A stretch of DNA of 61,330 bases from Rhodobiaceae bacterium (GTDB lineage: Bacteria > Pseudomonadota > Alphaproteobacteria > Rhizobiales > NORP267): contig JAGRLG010000048.1 of the NCBI GenBank assembly GCA_020441905.1, positions 1-61,330 on the forward strand, read 5' to 3'. The notes beneath the pieces are model-generated. The model saw only the letters and a program-made list of their open reading frames with translations, had not been told where the DNA came from and did not search any database. Below are positions 29,794-38,163 of this stretch, one piece after another. Every line of letters starts with the position of its first letter. Position 1 is the stretch's first letter. The position numbers and the translations under genes are program-made.

Positions 29794-30894
29794 ATGAAGA
29801 GAAAATCACCACCTTTTCGCGCCGATATGGTCGGCAGCCTGCTGAGGCCCGAGGCGCTTCACAAGGCGCGGGACGGCCATGAAGCCGGCAAGGTCAGCGA
29901 CGGCGAGCTTCGCAAGGTCGAGGACACGGAAATCAGGAAGATCATCGCCAAACAGGAAGAAATCGGCCTCAAGGCGGTGACCGATGGCGAGTTCCGCCGC
30001 TCGTGGTGGCATTTCGATTTCCTGCGCGAGCTTGGCGGTATTGAAATGGTCTATGGCAAGGAGAGCATCCAGTTCCATGGCGTCAAGACCAAGGCCCAGA
30101 GCCTGGAGGTCAAGGGCAAGGTCCACTACAAGCCCCACCCCCAGGTCAATCATTTCCGCTTCCTCAAGGACAACACCAAGGCGGTGGCGAAAATGACTAT
30201 TCCCAGCCCCAGCGTGCTGCATTTCCGCATGGGCTACAACGCCATCAAGCCGGTCTATCCCGATCTCGACGAGTTCTTCGCCGACGTTGCCGACGCCTAC
30301 AAGGCGGCGATCAAGGACTTCTACGATGCCGGTTGCCGCTATCTCCAGCTTGACGACACGGTGTGGTCCTATCTGTGCGATCCGGAGCAGTTGGAAGGCG
30401 CCCGCAGCCGCGGCGACGACCCCAAGAAGCTGCCGCAGATCTATGCCGATACATTCAATCGTGCCATCGCCGACCGGCCCGACGACATGACGATCACCAT
30501 GCATGTCTGCCGCGGCAATTTCCGTTCGACCTGGATCGCCTCGGGCGGCTATGAGCCGATCGCCGAGGTCATGCTCGACCAGCTCCACATCGACGGCTTC
30601 TTCCTTGAATATGACAATGAGCGCTCTGGCGGATTTGAACCGCTGCGCTTCCTGCCCAAGGGCGACAAGCAGGTCGTGCTCGGGCTCATTACGTCGAAAT
30701 CGGGTGCACTCGAGGATCGCGGCACGGTCAAGAAGCGTATCGACGAGGCCACCAAATATGCGCCCCTTGAGCAATTGTGTCTCAGCCCGCAATGCGGCTT
30801 TGCCTCTACCGAGGAGGGCAATGTGCTGACCGAGGAAGAACAGTGGAACAAGCTGCGTTTCATCGTCTCCATAGCCGACGAGGTTTGGGGCTGA
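29794..30894 (+). CDS. methionine synthase II (MetE C-domain) family protein
   Basis: A 366-residue cobalamin-independent methionine-synthase-like TIM barrel lacking the N-terminal half of MetE. Zinc ligands typical of the family are visible: HVC near residue 232, a Glu in FFLEYDNE, and the Cys of LSPQCGF near 330. The N-terminal FRADMVGSLLRPEAL is typical of the YxjG/YxjH-like branch. It probably transfers a methyl or C1 group to a thiol; the methyl donor is unknown, and members also act on other substrates. GGGAGC precedes ATG 29794. A strong terminator follows. Confidence 0.85.
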   Translation: MKRKSPPFRADMVGSLLRPEALHKARDGHEAGKVSDGELRKVEDTEIRKIIAKQEEIGLKAVTDGEFRRSWWHFDFLRELGGIEMVYGKESIQFHGVKTKAQSLEVKGKVHYKPHPQVNHFRFLKDNTKAVAKMTIPSPSVLHFRMGYNAIKPVYPDLDEFFADVADAYKAAIKDFYDAGCRYLQLDDTVWSYLCDPEQLEGARSRGDDPKKLPQIYADTFNRAIADRPDDMTITMHVCRGNFRSTWIASGGYEPIAEVMLDQLHIDGFFLEYDNERSGGFEPLRFLPKGDKQVVLGLITSKSGALEDRGTVKKRIDEATKYAPLEQLCLSPQCGFASTEEGNVLTEEEQWNKLRFIVSIADEVWG

Positions 30895-30932
30895 CGTCTC
30901 CCGGCCGGACGCGGCGCCCGGCGCGCCAGGCG

Positions 30933-30977
30933 CAAAAAACCCGCCCCCGAGAGATCGGGGGCGGGTCGTTTTATTTT
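30933..30977. terminator. bidirectional rho-independent terminator
   Basis: A 12-bp stem, ACCCGCCCCCGA / TCGGGGGCGGGT, with loop GAGA. It is preceded by six A residues and followed by a T-rich stretch (CGTTTTATTTT). It separates the MetE-like gene from the convergent TRAP transporter operon. Confidence 0.9.
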
Positions 30978-31020
30978 CGCGGCCGGCCGGCGCCGGAACG
31001 CCTATGCCGAAATGGTCTGC

Positions 31021-32319
31021 CTAGAACAGCTTGCTCGGCAGCCACAGGGCTATATCGGGAAAGATGATCAGCAGGCCAACCAGGGTGGCGTCGGCGAGCA
31101 GGAAGGGCACGATGCCCTTATAGACCGTACCAAGCGAAATATCGGGCATCTGGGCGCGAATGACGAAGATATTCAGGCCGACCGGCGGCGTGATCAGGCC
31201 GACTTCGACCATGATCACCATCAAGATGCCGTACCAGACCGAGTCGAAGCCCAGCGATTGAATGATGGGCAGGAACACCGGCACCGTGACCAGAATGATC
31301 GCCACCGACTCCAGGAAGCAGCCCAGAACCAGATAGAAAGAGAGGATGATCAGAACCACCGCGAATGGCGGCACCTGGAGGTACTGGATCAGATCCACGA
31401 TCGCCAGCGGCAACTGGGTCTGGACGATGAAGAAGGAGAAGATCCATGCGCCGGTGATGATGAACATCAGCATCGCCGTTGTGCGCAGGGTCTGCATCAT
31501 TCCTTCGACAAAGGCGGAGAACGTCATGCTGCGCGAAAGCACGGCAATGATGATAGCGGCGAAAGCGGCGACGCCGGCGGCTTCCGTCGGGCTGAACAGG
31601 CCGGCATAGATACCGCCGACGGCGAAGCCGAACAGAATTGCCAGCTTCCACATCGCCAGGGCCGACTTGAGGCGCTCCATCATCGGCATGCGCGGCGCGA
31701 TCGGCATCCACTCCGGGCGCAGGCGCGCCGTAATCCAGATCGCCACCATGAAGAGCACGGTCATCAGCAGGCCCGGAATAAGGCCGGCGGCGAAGAGGGC
31801 GGGCACCGATTCCTGCGCTGCCAGCGCATAAATGACCATGATCACCGAGGGCGGGATGAGAATGCCCAGCGTGCCGCCGGCGGCAACCGACCCGGTGGCC
31901 ATGCGGTCGTCATAGCCGTATTTGCGCATTTCCGGCACGCAGATCTGGGTGAAGGTGCCTGCGGTTGCCAGCGACGAGCCGGAGATGGCGGCAAAACCGG
32001 CGCAGCCGCCGATCGTTGCCATGCACAGGGCGCCGCGCCGCCCGGAGAAGATGGCGCTCGCCGCGGCGAACAATTCCTTCGACATGCCGGATTCGGTGGC
32101 GACCACGCCCATCAGGATGAACAGCGGCAGCACCGAGAACGAATAGACCAGCAGGTCATAGGGCGTGGTGCCCAGAACGATGGTGGCGGTATCCCATCCG
32201 TCGATCGCGGCATAGCCGAACAGGCCAACCAGGCCCATGGCGGCGCCGAGCGGCACACGGATAAAGGTGAGGAAGATCAGCCCGAAAAGACCGATCACTC
32301 CGATAATCTGCGGTGACAT
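31021..32319 (-). CDS. TRAP transporter large permease (DctM), system 1
   Basis: The 432-residue large membrane subunit of a tripartite ATP-independent periplasmic transporter, with about 12 hydrophobic helices. Family features are the N-terminal GLIFLTFIRVPLGAAMGLVG, PLFILMGVVATESGMSKELF, GSSLATAGTFTQI and GGTLGILIPPSVIMVIYA. It uses a cation gradient to take up an organic anion delivered by the DctP protein. The stop of the small-permease gene overlaps its ATG by one base (TAATG), so translation is coupled. It is the last gene of the operon dctP-dctQ-dctM. Confidence 0.94.
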   Translation of the reverse strand: MSPQIIGVIGLFGLIFLTFIRVPLGAAMGLVGLFGYAAIDGWDTATIVLGTTPYDLLVYSFSVLPLFILMGVVATESGMSKELFAAASAIFSGRRGALCMATIGGCAGFAAISGSSLATAGTFTQICVPEMRKYGYDDRMATGSVAAGGTLGILIPPSVIMVIYALAAQESVPALFAAGLIPGLLMTVLFMVAIWITARLRPEWMPIAPRMPMMERLKSALAMWKLAILFGFAVGGIYAGLFSPTEAAGVAAFAAIIIAVLSRSMTFSAFVEGMMQTLRTTAMLMFIITGAWIFSFFIVQTQLPLAIVDLIQYLQVPPFAVVLIILSFYLVLGCFLESVAIILVTVPVFLPIIQSLGFDSVWYGILMVIMVEVGLITPPVGLNIFVIRAQMPDISLGTVYKGIVPFLLADATLVGLLIIFPDIALWLPSKLF

Positions 32320-32804
32320 TACTTGCCCCCCGAACCGAAAAATGCGCGAGCTTCGCGCCAGAACACCAGCGCCACGACGACAAGCGAGGCTGCCATGGCG
32401 AACAACACCAGGGAACCGCGCCAGATCATCGGTATATGGAGGTCGAAGGAAACCTCGTTGAAATCGACGAAGTCGATTGCCGGGGGGATCATGTAATAGA
32501 CCAGGAGGGCAAAAAACACCAAGGTCAGGCCAAGGCCGAACATCTCTAGAAACTGGATGAACCTGGGCGTTGAAATCTGGTCGATCAACTCGATCGTGAC
32601 ATGCTCGTTCTTGAGAAAAGTCTCTGGGATCGCAAAAAACGCGACGATAGCAAGAGTGAACTCGACAATCTCATATGTGCCGTAGATGGGGGCGTCGAAG
32701 AAGTTCGCCAGGAACACGTCAACGACGTTGATCCCCATCATGACCAGCAGGAAGATGGCGGCGACACGGGTGAGCCACCGTGCCGCCTGGTTTGCGATAT
32801 TCAT
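32319..32804 (-). CDS. TRAP transporter small permease (DctQ), system 1
   Basis: A 161-residue membrane protein with four predicted helices and the DctQ pattern (VVDVFLANFFDAPIYGTYEIVE). It pairs with the large permease that overlaps its stop codon. It lies 28 nt after the binding-protein gene, with no hairpin in the gap, in contrast to system 2. Confidence 0.9.
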   Translation of the reverse strand: MNIANQAARWLTRVAAIFLLVMMGINVVDVFLANFFDAPIYGTYEIVEFTLAIVAFFAIPETFLKNEHVTIELIDQISTPRFIQFLEMFGLGLTLVFFALLVYYMIPPAIDFVDFNEVSFDLHIPMIWRGSLVLFAMAASLVVVALVFWREARAFFGSGGK

Positions 32805-32832
32805 TGGATTACCGGATCTTATTGATGCCAGC

Positions 32833-33879
32833 TCACTTGGAATATTCGGCGGACATCGCCTTCATCTTGGCGTAGACCTCGCGTCCCGGAAGGCCTTTGG
32901 CTTCCAGATCGGCGAGCGTCTTTTCGATGAATTTCTCCGACAGATCGCGCATTTCCTTGTCGGCCGCCGGATCGAGCGCGACCTTGTTGATGTCGGCCTT
33001 GGCAAGGTAGTCCTCGCGGGCCGCGACCTTGCCCCACACTTCCATCGCACGGGCACCGAACTGGGCACCGTCGCCGACCGAGTCGTCGATGATCTTCTTC
33101 AGATCGTCGGGCAGGCTGTTGTACTTGTCCTCGTTCATGACCAGGCCGAAGCTGAGAACGGCGAGGAACATCGGGGTCTCGTTCTTGACCAGGCCGCCGA
33201 GCTTGAACGTGAAGACACCGTTGGGATCGGTGATGACGCCGTCGATGGTGCCCTTCTGGAGCGATTCGGCCATCAGCGGGGCCGGCAGGCCGATCGGGTT
33301 GGCGCCCAGTTCCTTCAGCATGGTCGCCACCGTCGGGGTCGGCGCGCGGTAGCGGCGGCCCTTCAGGTCGCCGACATTGGCGATCACCTTGCTCGAGTCA
33401 TAGATATAGGCCGGTTCCGTCGTCGCCAGCCAAAGGATCTTGGTGCCCTCATGTTCCTTGGCCAGATAATCGGCCCTCAGGTCGCCGAGGATCCGCGCGC
33501 CCACTTCGGCGCCCTTCGGTCCGGCCGGGAGCACGTAGGGGAGGTGGACCAGCTCGGTGAGCGGAAAACGGCCCGGGGTCACGCCGTGCTGGAAAAAGGC
33601 GATGTCGGCGACGCCCTTGCGCACCAGGTCATGATGGCGCGGCAGCGGTCCCATCGACGAGCCGTAGAAGAAGACCGGCTTCAACCGCCCGCCCGACTTT
33701 TCTTCCCAGTCCTTGAGCATGCGGGTGATCATCTTGGCATCGGGCGCCGGTTCCGGCGTGAAGATGGCGACCTTCAGTTCGATGCTGTCCTGCGCCGGCG
33801 CCGAAGCGACCGACAGTCCGGTCGCCATGGCGGCTACGGCAAATCCGGTCATCAGGTACCGGCCAAAATTCTTGTACAT
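32833..33879 (-). CDS. TRAP transporter solute-binding protein (DctP), system 1
   Basis: Periplasmic binding protein of 348 residues. The signal peptide covers about residues 1-30 (MTGFAVAAMATGLSVASAPAQ). The body has the DctP family order, with SMGPLPRHHDLVRKGVADIAF and GDLKGRRYRAPTPT. The Arg in the latter region is the usual carboxylate anchor, so the ligand is likely an organic acid. ATG 33879 is chosen because GGGAGG lies 7 nt upstream and the signal peptide begins there. The promoter lies about 140 nt upstream and shares its architecture with the transhydroxylase promoter, suggesting that its ligand feeds that pathway. Confidence 0.93.
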   Translation of the reverse strand: MYKNFGRYLMTGFAVAAMATGLSVASAPAQDSIELKVAIFTPEPAPDAKMITRMLKDWEEKSGGRLKPVFFYGSSMGPLPRHHDLVRKGVADIAFFQHGVTPGRFPLTELVHLPYVLPAGPKGAEVGARILGDLRADYLAKEHEGTKILWLATTEPAYIYDSSKVIANVGDLKGRRYRAPTPTVATMLKELGANPIGLPAPLMAESLQKGTIDGVITDPNGVFTFKLGGLVKNETPMFLAVLSFGLVMNEDKYNSLPDDLKKIIDDSVGDGAQFGARAMEVWGKVAAREDYLAKADINKVALDPAADKEMRDLSEKFIEKTLADLEAKGLPGREVYAKMKAMSAEYSK

Positions 33880-34015
33880 TAGGAAACCTCCCTCTTGCGG
33901 TCCGTGCGCGCGGTTCATGCTCTTTGCGCTCCGGAACCATTTCACGAATGGGAGTGAACCACACAACTCACCCCCCGGCACACCGTAATGCGCCTGGTAT
34001 CGGCCTCGGGCCGGC

Positions 34016-34069
34016 ATTATAAGCGCCTCCCGTTCACTAACCGATAGATATTTTGCTGAACTTGATCGA
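34016..34069 (-). promoter_or_regulatory. activator-type promoter of TRAP system 1
   Basis: On the minus strand, TCGATCAA (34069-34062), 15 nt, TATC (34046-34043), 6 nt and TGA (34036-34034) are followed by a consensus -10 TATAAT (34021-34016). The two ATC half-sites are 21 bp apart, two helical turns. The order and spacing match the element at 37998-38052 upstream of the transhydroxylase operon. No good -35 is present, as expected for an activated promoter. Confidence 0.6.
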
Positions 34070-34168
34070 TTGTGGTGATCGCGCGAGGAGGCTGATAGCG
34101 TCTCCACCCATGCTGGATTGGGGAACAGCACAGGCGATGGCGCTATCGGCCCTCCGCGAAATGCGCCG

Positions 34169-36331
34169 TTATGCCGGCGGGTCGGAACGTTCGACCCGGC
34201 ACAACAGCGCGCGCAGATGGTATGTGCCCATCTGGGGATCAAAGGGGGGTAAATTGCTGGTCAGGACATTGACGTTGGATTCCCATACGCCATAGTCCGG
34301 GCCCGGCTTGTCGGGGAACCACCAGCCATGTTCGCAATGGATGACCCGTGGATCGATGCCCTTCCACAGCTTGGCCTTCTGGCGGATCTTGCCGCGTTTG
34401 GTTTCGATCCACATCCAGTCGCCGGTCTTGATGCCGAGCCTGGCCGCCGTGTCGGGGTGAATCTCCGCAATCGGGTCCGGATGAGCCTTGCGCAGGGGCT
34501 TCAACTGGCGGTGTTCCGAGTTGAAAAAGAAGGGAATTCGCCCGCCCGTCGTCAGCACAAGCGGAAACTCCTCGGCAATTTCCGGCGTGGCGATCGGGCT
34601 TTCCGGCGGCTCCTCATAATAGGGAAGGGGGTCGTAGCCCATTTCCTCGAAGCGGGTCGAATAGAGCTCGATCTTGCCGGTCGGGGTCTTGAAACCCTTT
34701 TCCTCGTATTTGCGGTAGCGGAACGGGATCTTGTAGAAGCCGCGCACTTTCAGATCGTCGTAGCTCATGCCCGTGCCGGCGCGAACCTGGGCGTCAAGGA
34801 CGTCTTCGACCGGCTCGGTGCAGGTTTCCAGTTTCATGCGCCGCGCCAATGCGACGAAGATTTCCTCGTCGGACTTGCATTCGCCGATCTGCACCGTCTT
34901 CTGCTGCGCCAGCACGATATTGGCCGCCCTGGTCGGCAGGCCGGCAATCTGGTTGAGTTCCGGCCAGGAAGCGGCCGGCAGCACGAGATCAGCCAGTTCG
35001 GCAGTCGGTGTCATGAACAGGTCGGCGCACACCATGAAGTCGAGCTTCATCAGCGATTCATAGACCAGCTTGGAATTGCCATAGGTGGTCAGCGTGTTGT
35101 TGCCGAAAACCATGAAAGCCTTGACCGGGTAGGGCTTGCCGGTGCGCATGGCCTGCAGGACGGTGGGGATATGCGCCGCCGGCAGGTCGGCGCCTTCGCC
35201 GCACAGCAGCTTGAAGCGGTCGGCGCCAAGACGCTTGGCATTCATCTCCGGCGAGAGATTCTCGATCAGGCTCGGAAAACGGCCGATGCCGTTCATGCCG
35301 AACACCCAGCCGCCGGGAACGTCGATATTGCCCGTCAGCGCGGGCAGCAGCGACACCGCGCGCACCGTCTGGATGCAGTTCGGCGTCTGTTCGATGGCGA
35401 CGCCCCATTCCATCGCCGACGGTCTGATTTCGGCATAAAGCCTTGCCGCGGCGCGAATCTTGTCCGCCGGCACCCAGGTCACGCCCTCCGCCCATTCGGG
35501 GGTATGCGGGCGCACGCGCTCGGCCAGCTCGGCAAAGCCATGGGTCCATTTCTCGACAAATTCGGCGTCGTAGAGCTTCTCTTCGATCAGCACATTGAGC
35601 ATCGCCAGCGCCAGCGCGTCGTCGGTGCCGGGGCGCAGTTGCAGCCAGATATCCGCCTTCTTGGCCAGATAGGTTTCGCGCGGATCGACGACGATGATCT
35701 TCGGATTTGCGGCGAGCGAATCGCGGACCGAGAAGCGGGTTTCGCCGTCGGGGCCGGAATTGACCGGGTTATGCCCCCAGTAGAGTATGAGTTCCGGCAT
35801 CGTTTCGGTGGTAAAGTCGCACACCGGAAAGTCGCCGTAGGTCAGCAGACAGGTGTTGATGCGCGGATGGAAGCATTGCGCGAATCCCGGCTCGCTCCAG
35901 TTCGGCGTGCCCAGGGCATGGCCGAAACGCGACACCCAGCGAATGTGGTGGCGGCCGGTGCCGGTGCCCATGGCGATCGACTCGGGGCCGAACTCGTCCT
36001 TGATGGCCTGAAGCTTTTCGGCCATTTCATCGAGCGCCTCGTCCCACGAAATGCGCTCCCACTGGCCCGATCCGCGCGGCCCCTTGCGCCGCATCGGATA
36101 TTTCAGCCTGTCCGGGTGATAGACCAGGTCCATGGTGGACGCGCCGATGGGGCAGAGCCGGCCCTTGTTCAGCGGGGAATCGGGGTCGCCCTCGACCTTG
36201 AGCAGCTTGTCGCCCTGAACATGCATCAGGGTGCCGCATCCGCCATGGCAACTGCGGCAGACGCTCTTGAGAATGCTGACTGGGCCTGCGCCATCGGCCG
36301 CTGGCTTGTCGCCTCCAACAATCTGTTCCAT
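34169..36331 (-). CDS. molybdopterin oxidoreductase, acetylene hydratase/polysulfide reductase-like
   Basis: A 720-residue enzyme of the DMSO-reductase superfamily carrying Mo or W bis-pyranopterin. It has its own N-terminal [4Fe-4S] motif (C25, C28, C32, C60) and [10 protein letters not shown]. Cys153 (GFAQCFHPR) sits where the metal-ligand Cys of Pelobacter acetylene hydratase lies. Further shared stretches are KPYPVKAFMVFG, FMTPTAELADLVLP and TPTGKIELYSTRFEEMGYDPLPYY. The position of acetylene hydratase's catalytic Asp13 is His29 here, so that reaction is unlikely. No Tat signal or partner subunit is seen, which suggests a soluble cytoplasmic enzyme. GGGAGGGG precedes the ATG. Divergent from marR across a palindromic promoter. 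Confidence 0.9.
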   Translation of the reverse strand: MEQIVGGDKPAADGAGPVSILKSVCRSCHGGCGTLMHVQGDKLLKVEGDPDSPLNKGRLCPIGASTMDLVYHPDRLKYPMRRKGPRGSGQWERISWDEALDEMAEKLQAIKDEFGPESIAMGTGTGRHHIRWVSRFGHALGTPNWSEPGFAQCFHPRINTCLLTYGDFPVCDFTTETMPELILYWGHNPVNSGPDGETRFSVRDSLAANPKIIVVDPRETYLAKKADIWLQLRPGTDDALALAMLNVLIEEKLYDAEFVEKWTHGFAELAERVRPHTPEWAEGVTWVPADKIRAAARLYAEIRPSAMEWGVAIEQTPNCIQTVRAVSLLPALTGNIDVPGGWVFGMNGIGRFPSLIENLSPEMNAKRLGADRFKLLCGEGADLPAAHIPTVLQAMRTGKPYPVKAFMVFGNNTLTTYGNSKLVYESLMKLDFMVCADLFMTPTAELADLVLPAASWPELNQIAGLPTRAANIVLAQQKTVQIGECKSDEEIFVALARRMKLETCTEPVEDVLDAQVRAGTGMSYDDLKVRGFYKIPFRYRKYEEKGFKTPTGKIELYSTRFEEMGYDPLPYYEEPPESPIATPEIAEEFPLVLTTGGRIPFFFNSEHRQLKPLRKAHPDPIAEIHPDTAARLGIKTGDWMWIETKRGKIRQKAKLWKGIDPRVIHCEHGWWFPDKPGPDYGVWESNVNVLTSNLPPFDPQMGTYHLRALLCRVERSDPPA

Positions 36332-36417
36332 TGTCCCCTCCCGGGTGCTGCTGATTTATCGGTTAAGATACTGCACGAACACAAAATTGCCCGCGTCATG
36401 CCGCGAAAACAGTGATA

Positions 36418-36449
36418 TTGTTATCAATGCAACGTTCCATGTATAACAA
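36418..36449. promoter_or_regulatory. 32-bp palindromic operator/promoter between marR and molybdoenzyme
   Basis: Pairing positions that sum to 72867, 13 of 16 base pairs are symmetric. The outer arms are TTGTTAT and ATAACAA, the middle arms ATG and CAT, and the centre is AACGTT. On the plus strand TTGTTA (36418-36423), 18 nt and TATAAC (36442-36447) make a sigma-70-like promoter for the MarR gene at 36468. By symmetry the minus strand offers TTGTTA-N18-GATAAC toward the molybdoenzyme. A dimeric regulator bound here would block both. Confidence 0.65.
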
Positions 36450-36467
36450 ATATATCAAGGCTAGTCA

Positions 36468-36935
36468 ATGACACCGCGCCGCCAAGGTCCGGCCCCTGCC
36501 GGATACGAGCCCTCCCAGGGCGAGGAGTTTTCGATCGATGACCGGGTCGGCCATTTGTTGCGCCGGGCCTACCAGCGCGCCAGTGCCCACCTGGCCGTGC
36601 GCCTTCGTGCGCTGTCCCTGACGCCGGTCCAGTTTGCCGTCCTGATGCGCTTGCACGAAAGAGGGCAATTGTCGCAAAACCAGCTTGGGCGCCTGGTCTC
36701 CATGCCGCCGGGCAATATCCATGGCCTGGTGGGGCGGCTGGCCAAGCGGGGGCTGATCGTTACCGACAACGACCCCAATGACCGCCGCTTGGTCCTGATC
36801 TCGCTGTCACCCGAGGGCGCGGGCCTGACCGACGAACTGATTAAGCTGGATCTTGAGGCGACAAAGGACGCTTTGTCGCCGTTGGAGCCGCACGAGCAGG
36901 AAATATTCCTCAAACTTCTGAAACGTATGGCGTAA
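36468..36935 (+). CDS. MarR family transcriptional regulator
   Basis: A 155-residue winged-helix repressor. The recognition helix region is LSQNQLGRLVSMPPGNIHGLVGRLAKRGLI and the wing is NDPNDRRLVLISLSPEG, the usual MarR DxRxx pattern. MarR proteins that control aromatic degradation usually release DNA on binding an aromatic acid or its CoA ester. It starts 19 nt downstream of the 32-bp palindrome, which strongly suggests autoregulation and control of the divergent molybdoenzyme. The LysR gene follows 54 nt downstream on the same strand. Confidence 0.9.
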   Translation: MTPRRQGPAPAGYEPSQGEEFSIDDRVGHLLRRAYQRASAHLAVRLRALSLTPVQFAVLMRLHERGQLSQNQLGRLVSMPPGNIHGLVGRLAKRGLIVTDNDPNDRRLVLISLSPEGAGLTDELIKLDLEATKDALSPLEPHEQEIFLKLLKRMA

Positions 36936-36989
36936 CGTCGATGCGGGGCCGGCTTGGGGCCGTGCCCGGCGGAGGAGCGTTTTAGTGGA

Positions 36990-37892
36990 ATGAAACTCAG
37001 TCAGCTTCGCAATCTGGTGGCTGTGGCCGAAGCCGGCAGCGTCCGTCAGGCATCGCGCAATCTGAATATTTCGCAATCGGCCGTTACCAAGAGTATCAAG
37101 CAGTTGGAGGCCGATCTTGGCGTGCAACTGCTGCACCGTGCCTCCCACGGCGTATCGCCGACATCCGCCGGCGAAGCCCTGATCCTGCGCGCGCGGGTTG
37201 TTGAATCCGAATTGCGCGAGGCGCGAAACGATGTCGAAACCGTGCAGGGCGGTGTTTCGGGGTCCATTCGCGTCAGCGCGTCGCCCTCGGTTGCCACCGG
37301 TTTGCTGCCGCGGACCATTGTCGGTTTTCGCCGGACGCGGCCAAATGTGAGCATTCAGATCGAAGAGGCAGTCTATCCCGAGCAACTGCCCGACCTGCGC
37401 AACGGCAATCTGGATTTCGCGATCTGCCTGGTGCCCGAACGGCTGAATGACGACGGCCTCGACTTCGAGGTTCTCCTCAAGGATAGGCTGACCCCGGCGG
37501 TGCGCGCCGATCATCCCCTGGCCTCGCAATTCGGTCTCAAGCTGTCCGATCTCATCGACCGCGAATGGGTGATTTACCGGCGCGGGCGGACAGGGCGCGA
37601 TATCTTTGAGCACACCTTCGTCCCTATCGGCCTGACCCCGCCGGCGCGCACCATCTATTGCGCCTCGTTCGTTTGTGCCCTGAAACTGGTCGAGAGCAGC
37701 GATTGCGTGACCCTGGTGCCGAAGCATCTGTTCTCCAGCAGGGCCACGCTGGCGGGCATTGTACCGCTTCACATGGATACGCAGATGCCGTCCTGGAATG
37801 TCGCGGTGATCTCGCGTTCCGCGCATACCTTGTCGCCGCTGTGCCGCAATTTCCTTGCCGAAATCAAGAAAACGGCGGCGGCCTTTTCCTAG
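36990..37892 (+). CDS. LysR family transcriptional regulator
   Basis: A 300-residue LysR-type regulator. The N-terminal helix-turn-helix (QLRNLVAVAEAGSVRQASRNLNISQSAVTKSIKQLE) is followed by the effector-binding domain, with the family PEQLPDLRNGNLDFAI. ATG 36990 has GGAGGAG about 13 nt upstream and begins the conserved domain. LysR activators usually bind a far site near -60 and a site near -35 and respond to a pathway metabolite. The 21-bp-spaced half-sites at about -59 and -38 in the promoters at 34016-34069 and 37998-38052 are good candidates for its targets. Confidence 0.92.
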   Translation: MKLSQLRNLVAVAEAGSVRQASRNLNISQSAVTKSIKQLEADLGVQLLHRASHGVSPTSAGEALILRARVVESELREARNDVETVQGGVSGSIRVSASPSVATGLLPRTIVGFRRTRPNVSIQIEEAVYPEQLPDLRNGNLDFAICLVPERLNDDGLDFEVLLKDRLTPAVRADHPLASQFGLKLSDLIDREWVIYRRGRTGRDIFEHTFVPIGLTPPARTIYCASFVCALKLVESSDCVTLVPKHLFSSRATLAGIVPLHMDTQMPSWNVAVISRSAHTLSPLCRNFLAEIKKTAAAFS

Positions 37893-37997
37893 GGACGGCC
37901 GGCATACCCGAAACCGGGGGGGCGCCGGCCGGCGCGGGCATTGCCGGCACGCGCGGCGCCAGGCATCAGGGGCGCCGCCGGTCGATGTTCACTAAAT

Positions 37998-38052
37998 TCG
38001 ATCAACATGGCATTCCTTTGTATCAATAGGTGATCCCAATGCCGGTTATGAT
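37998..38052 (+). promoter_or_regulatory. activator-type promoter of the transhydroxylase operon
   Basis: TCGATCAA (37998-38005), 15 nt, TATC (38021-38024), 6 nt and TGA (38031-38033) are followed by a -10-like TATGAT (38047-38052). The pentamer ATCAA recurs at 38001 and 38022, a 21-bp period. Half-sites would lie near -59 and -38 of a start at about 38060. The -35 position (CAATAG) is poor, so an activator is expected. The element is almost superimposable on the one upstream of TRAP system 1. Confidence 0.6.
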
Positions 38053-38163
38053 ATCGGAATGAATTTGCGCTGCCCTGCGGCATCCAGCTGGCGGGGGCGG
38101 TGATGTTTGGTGCCGCAAGCGGTTGCGGCTATTTGCTTATCGAATTTCTGGGAGGTGATGATC

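Noticed and set aside
34169..36331. Acetylene hydratase as a firm name for the second molybdoenzyme
   Set aside because: The catalytic Asp position is His and the ecological context is aromatic/acid catabolism; only the superfamily is supportable.
34328..36415. 695-residue open frame opposite the second molybdoenzyme
   Set aside because: Antisense shadow of a gene with complete molybdopterin-enzyme motifs and a good ribosome-binding site on the other strand.
38006..38022. Sigma-54 promoter TGGCA...TTGTA
   Set aside because: The distance between the GG and the downstream G is one base short and the GC element reads GT; no sigma-54 activator gene is nearby.
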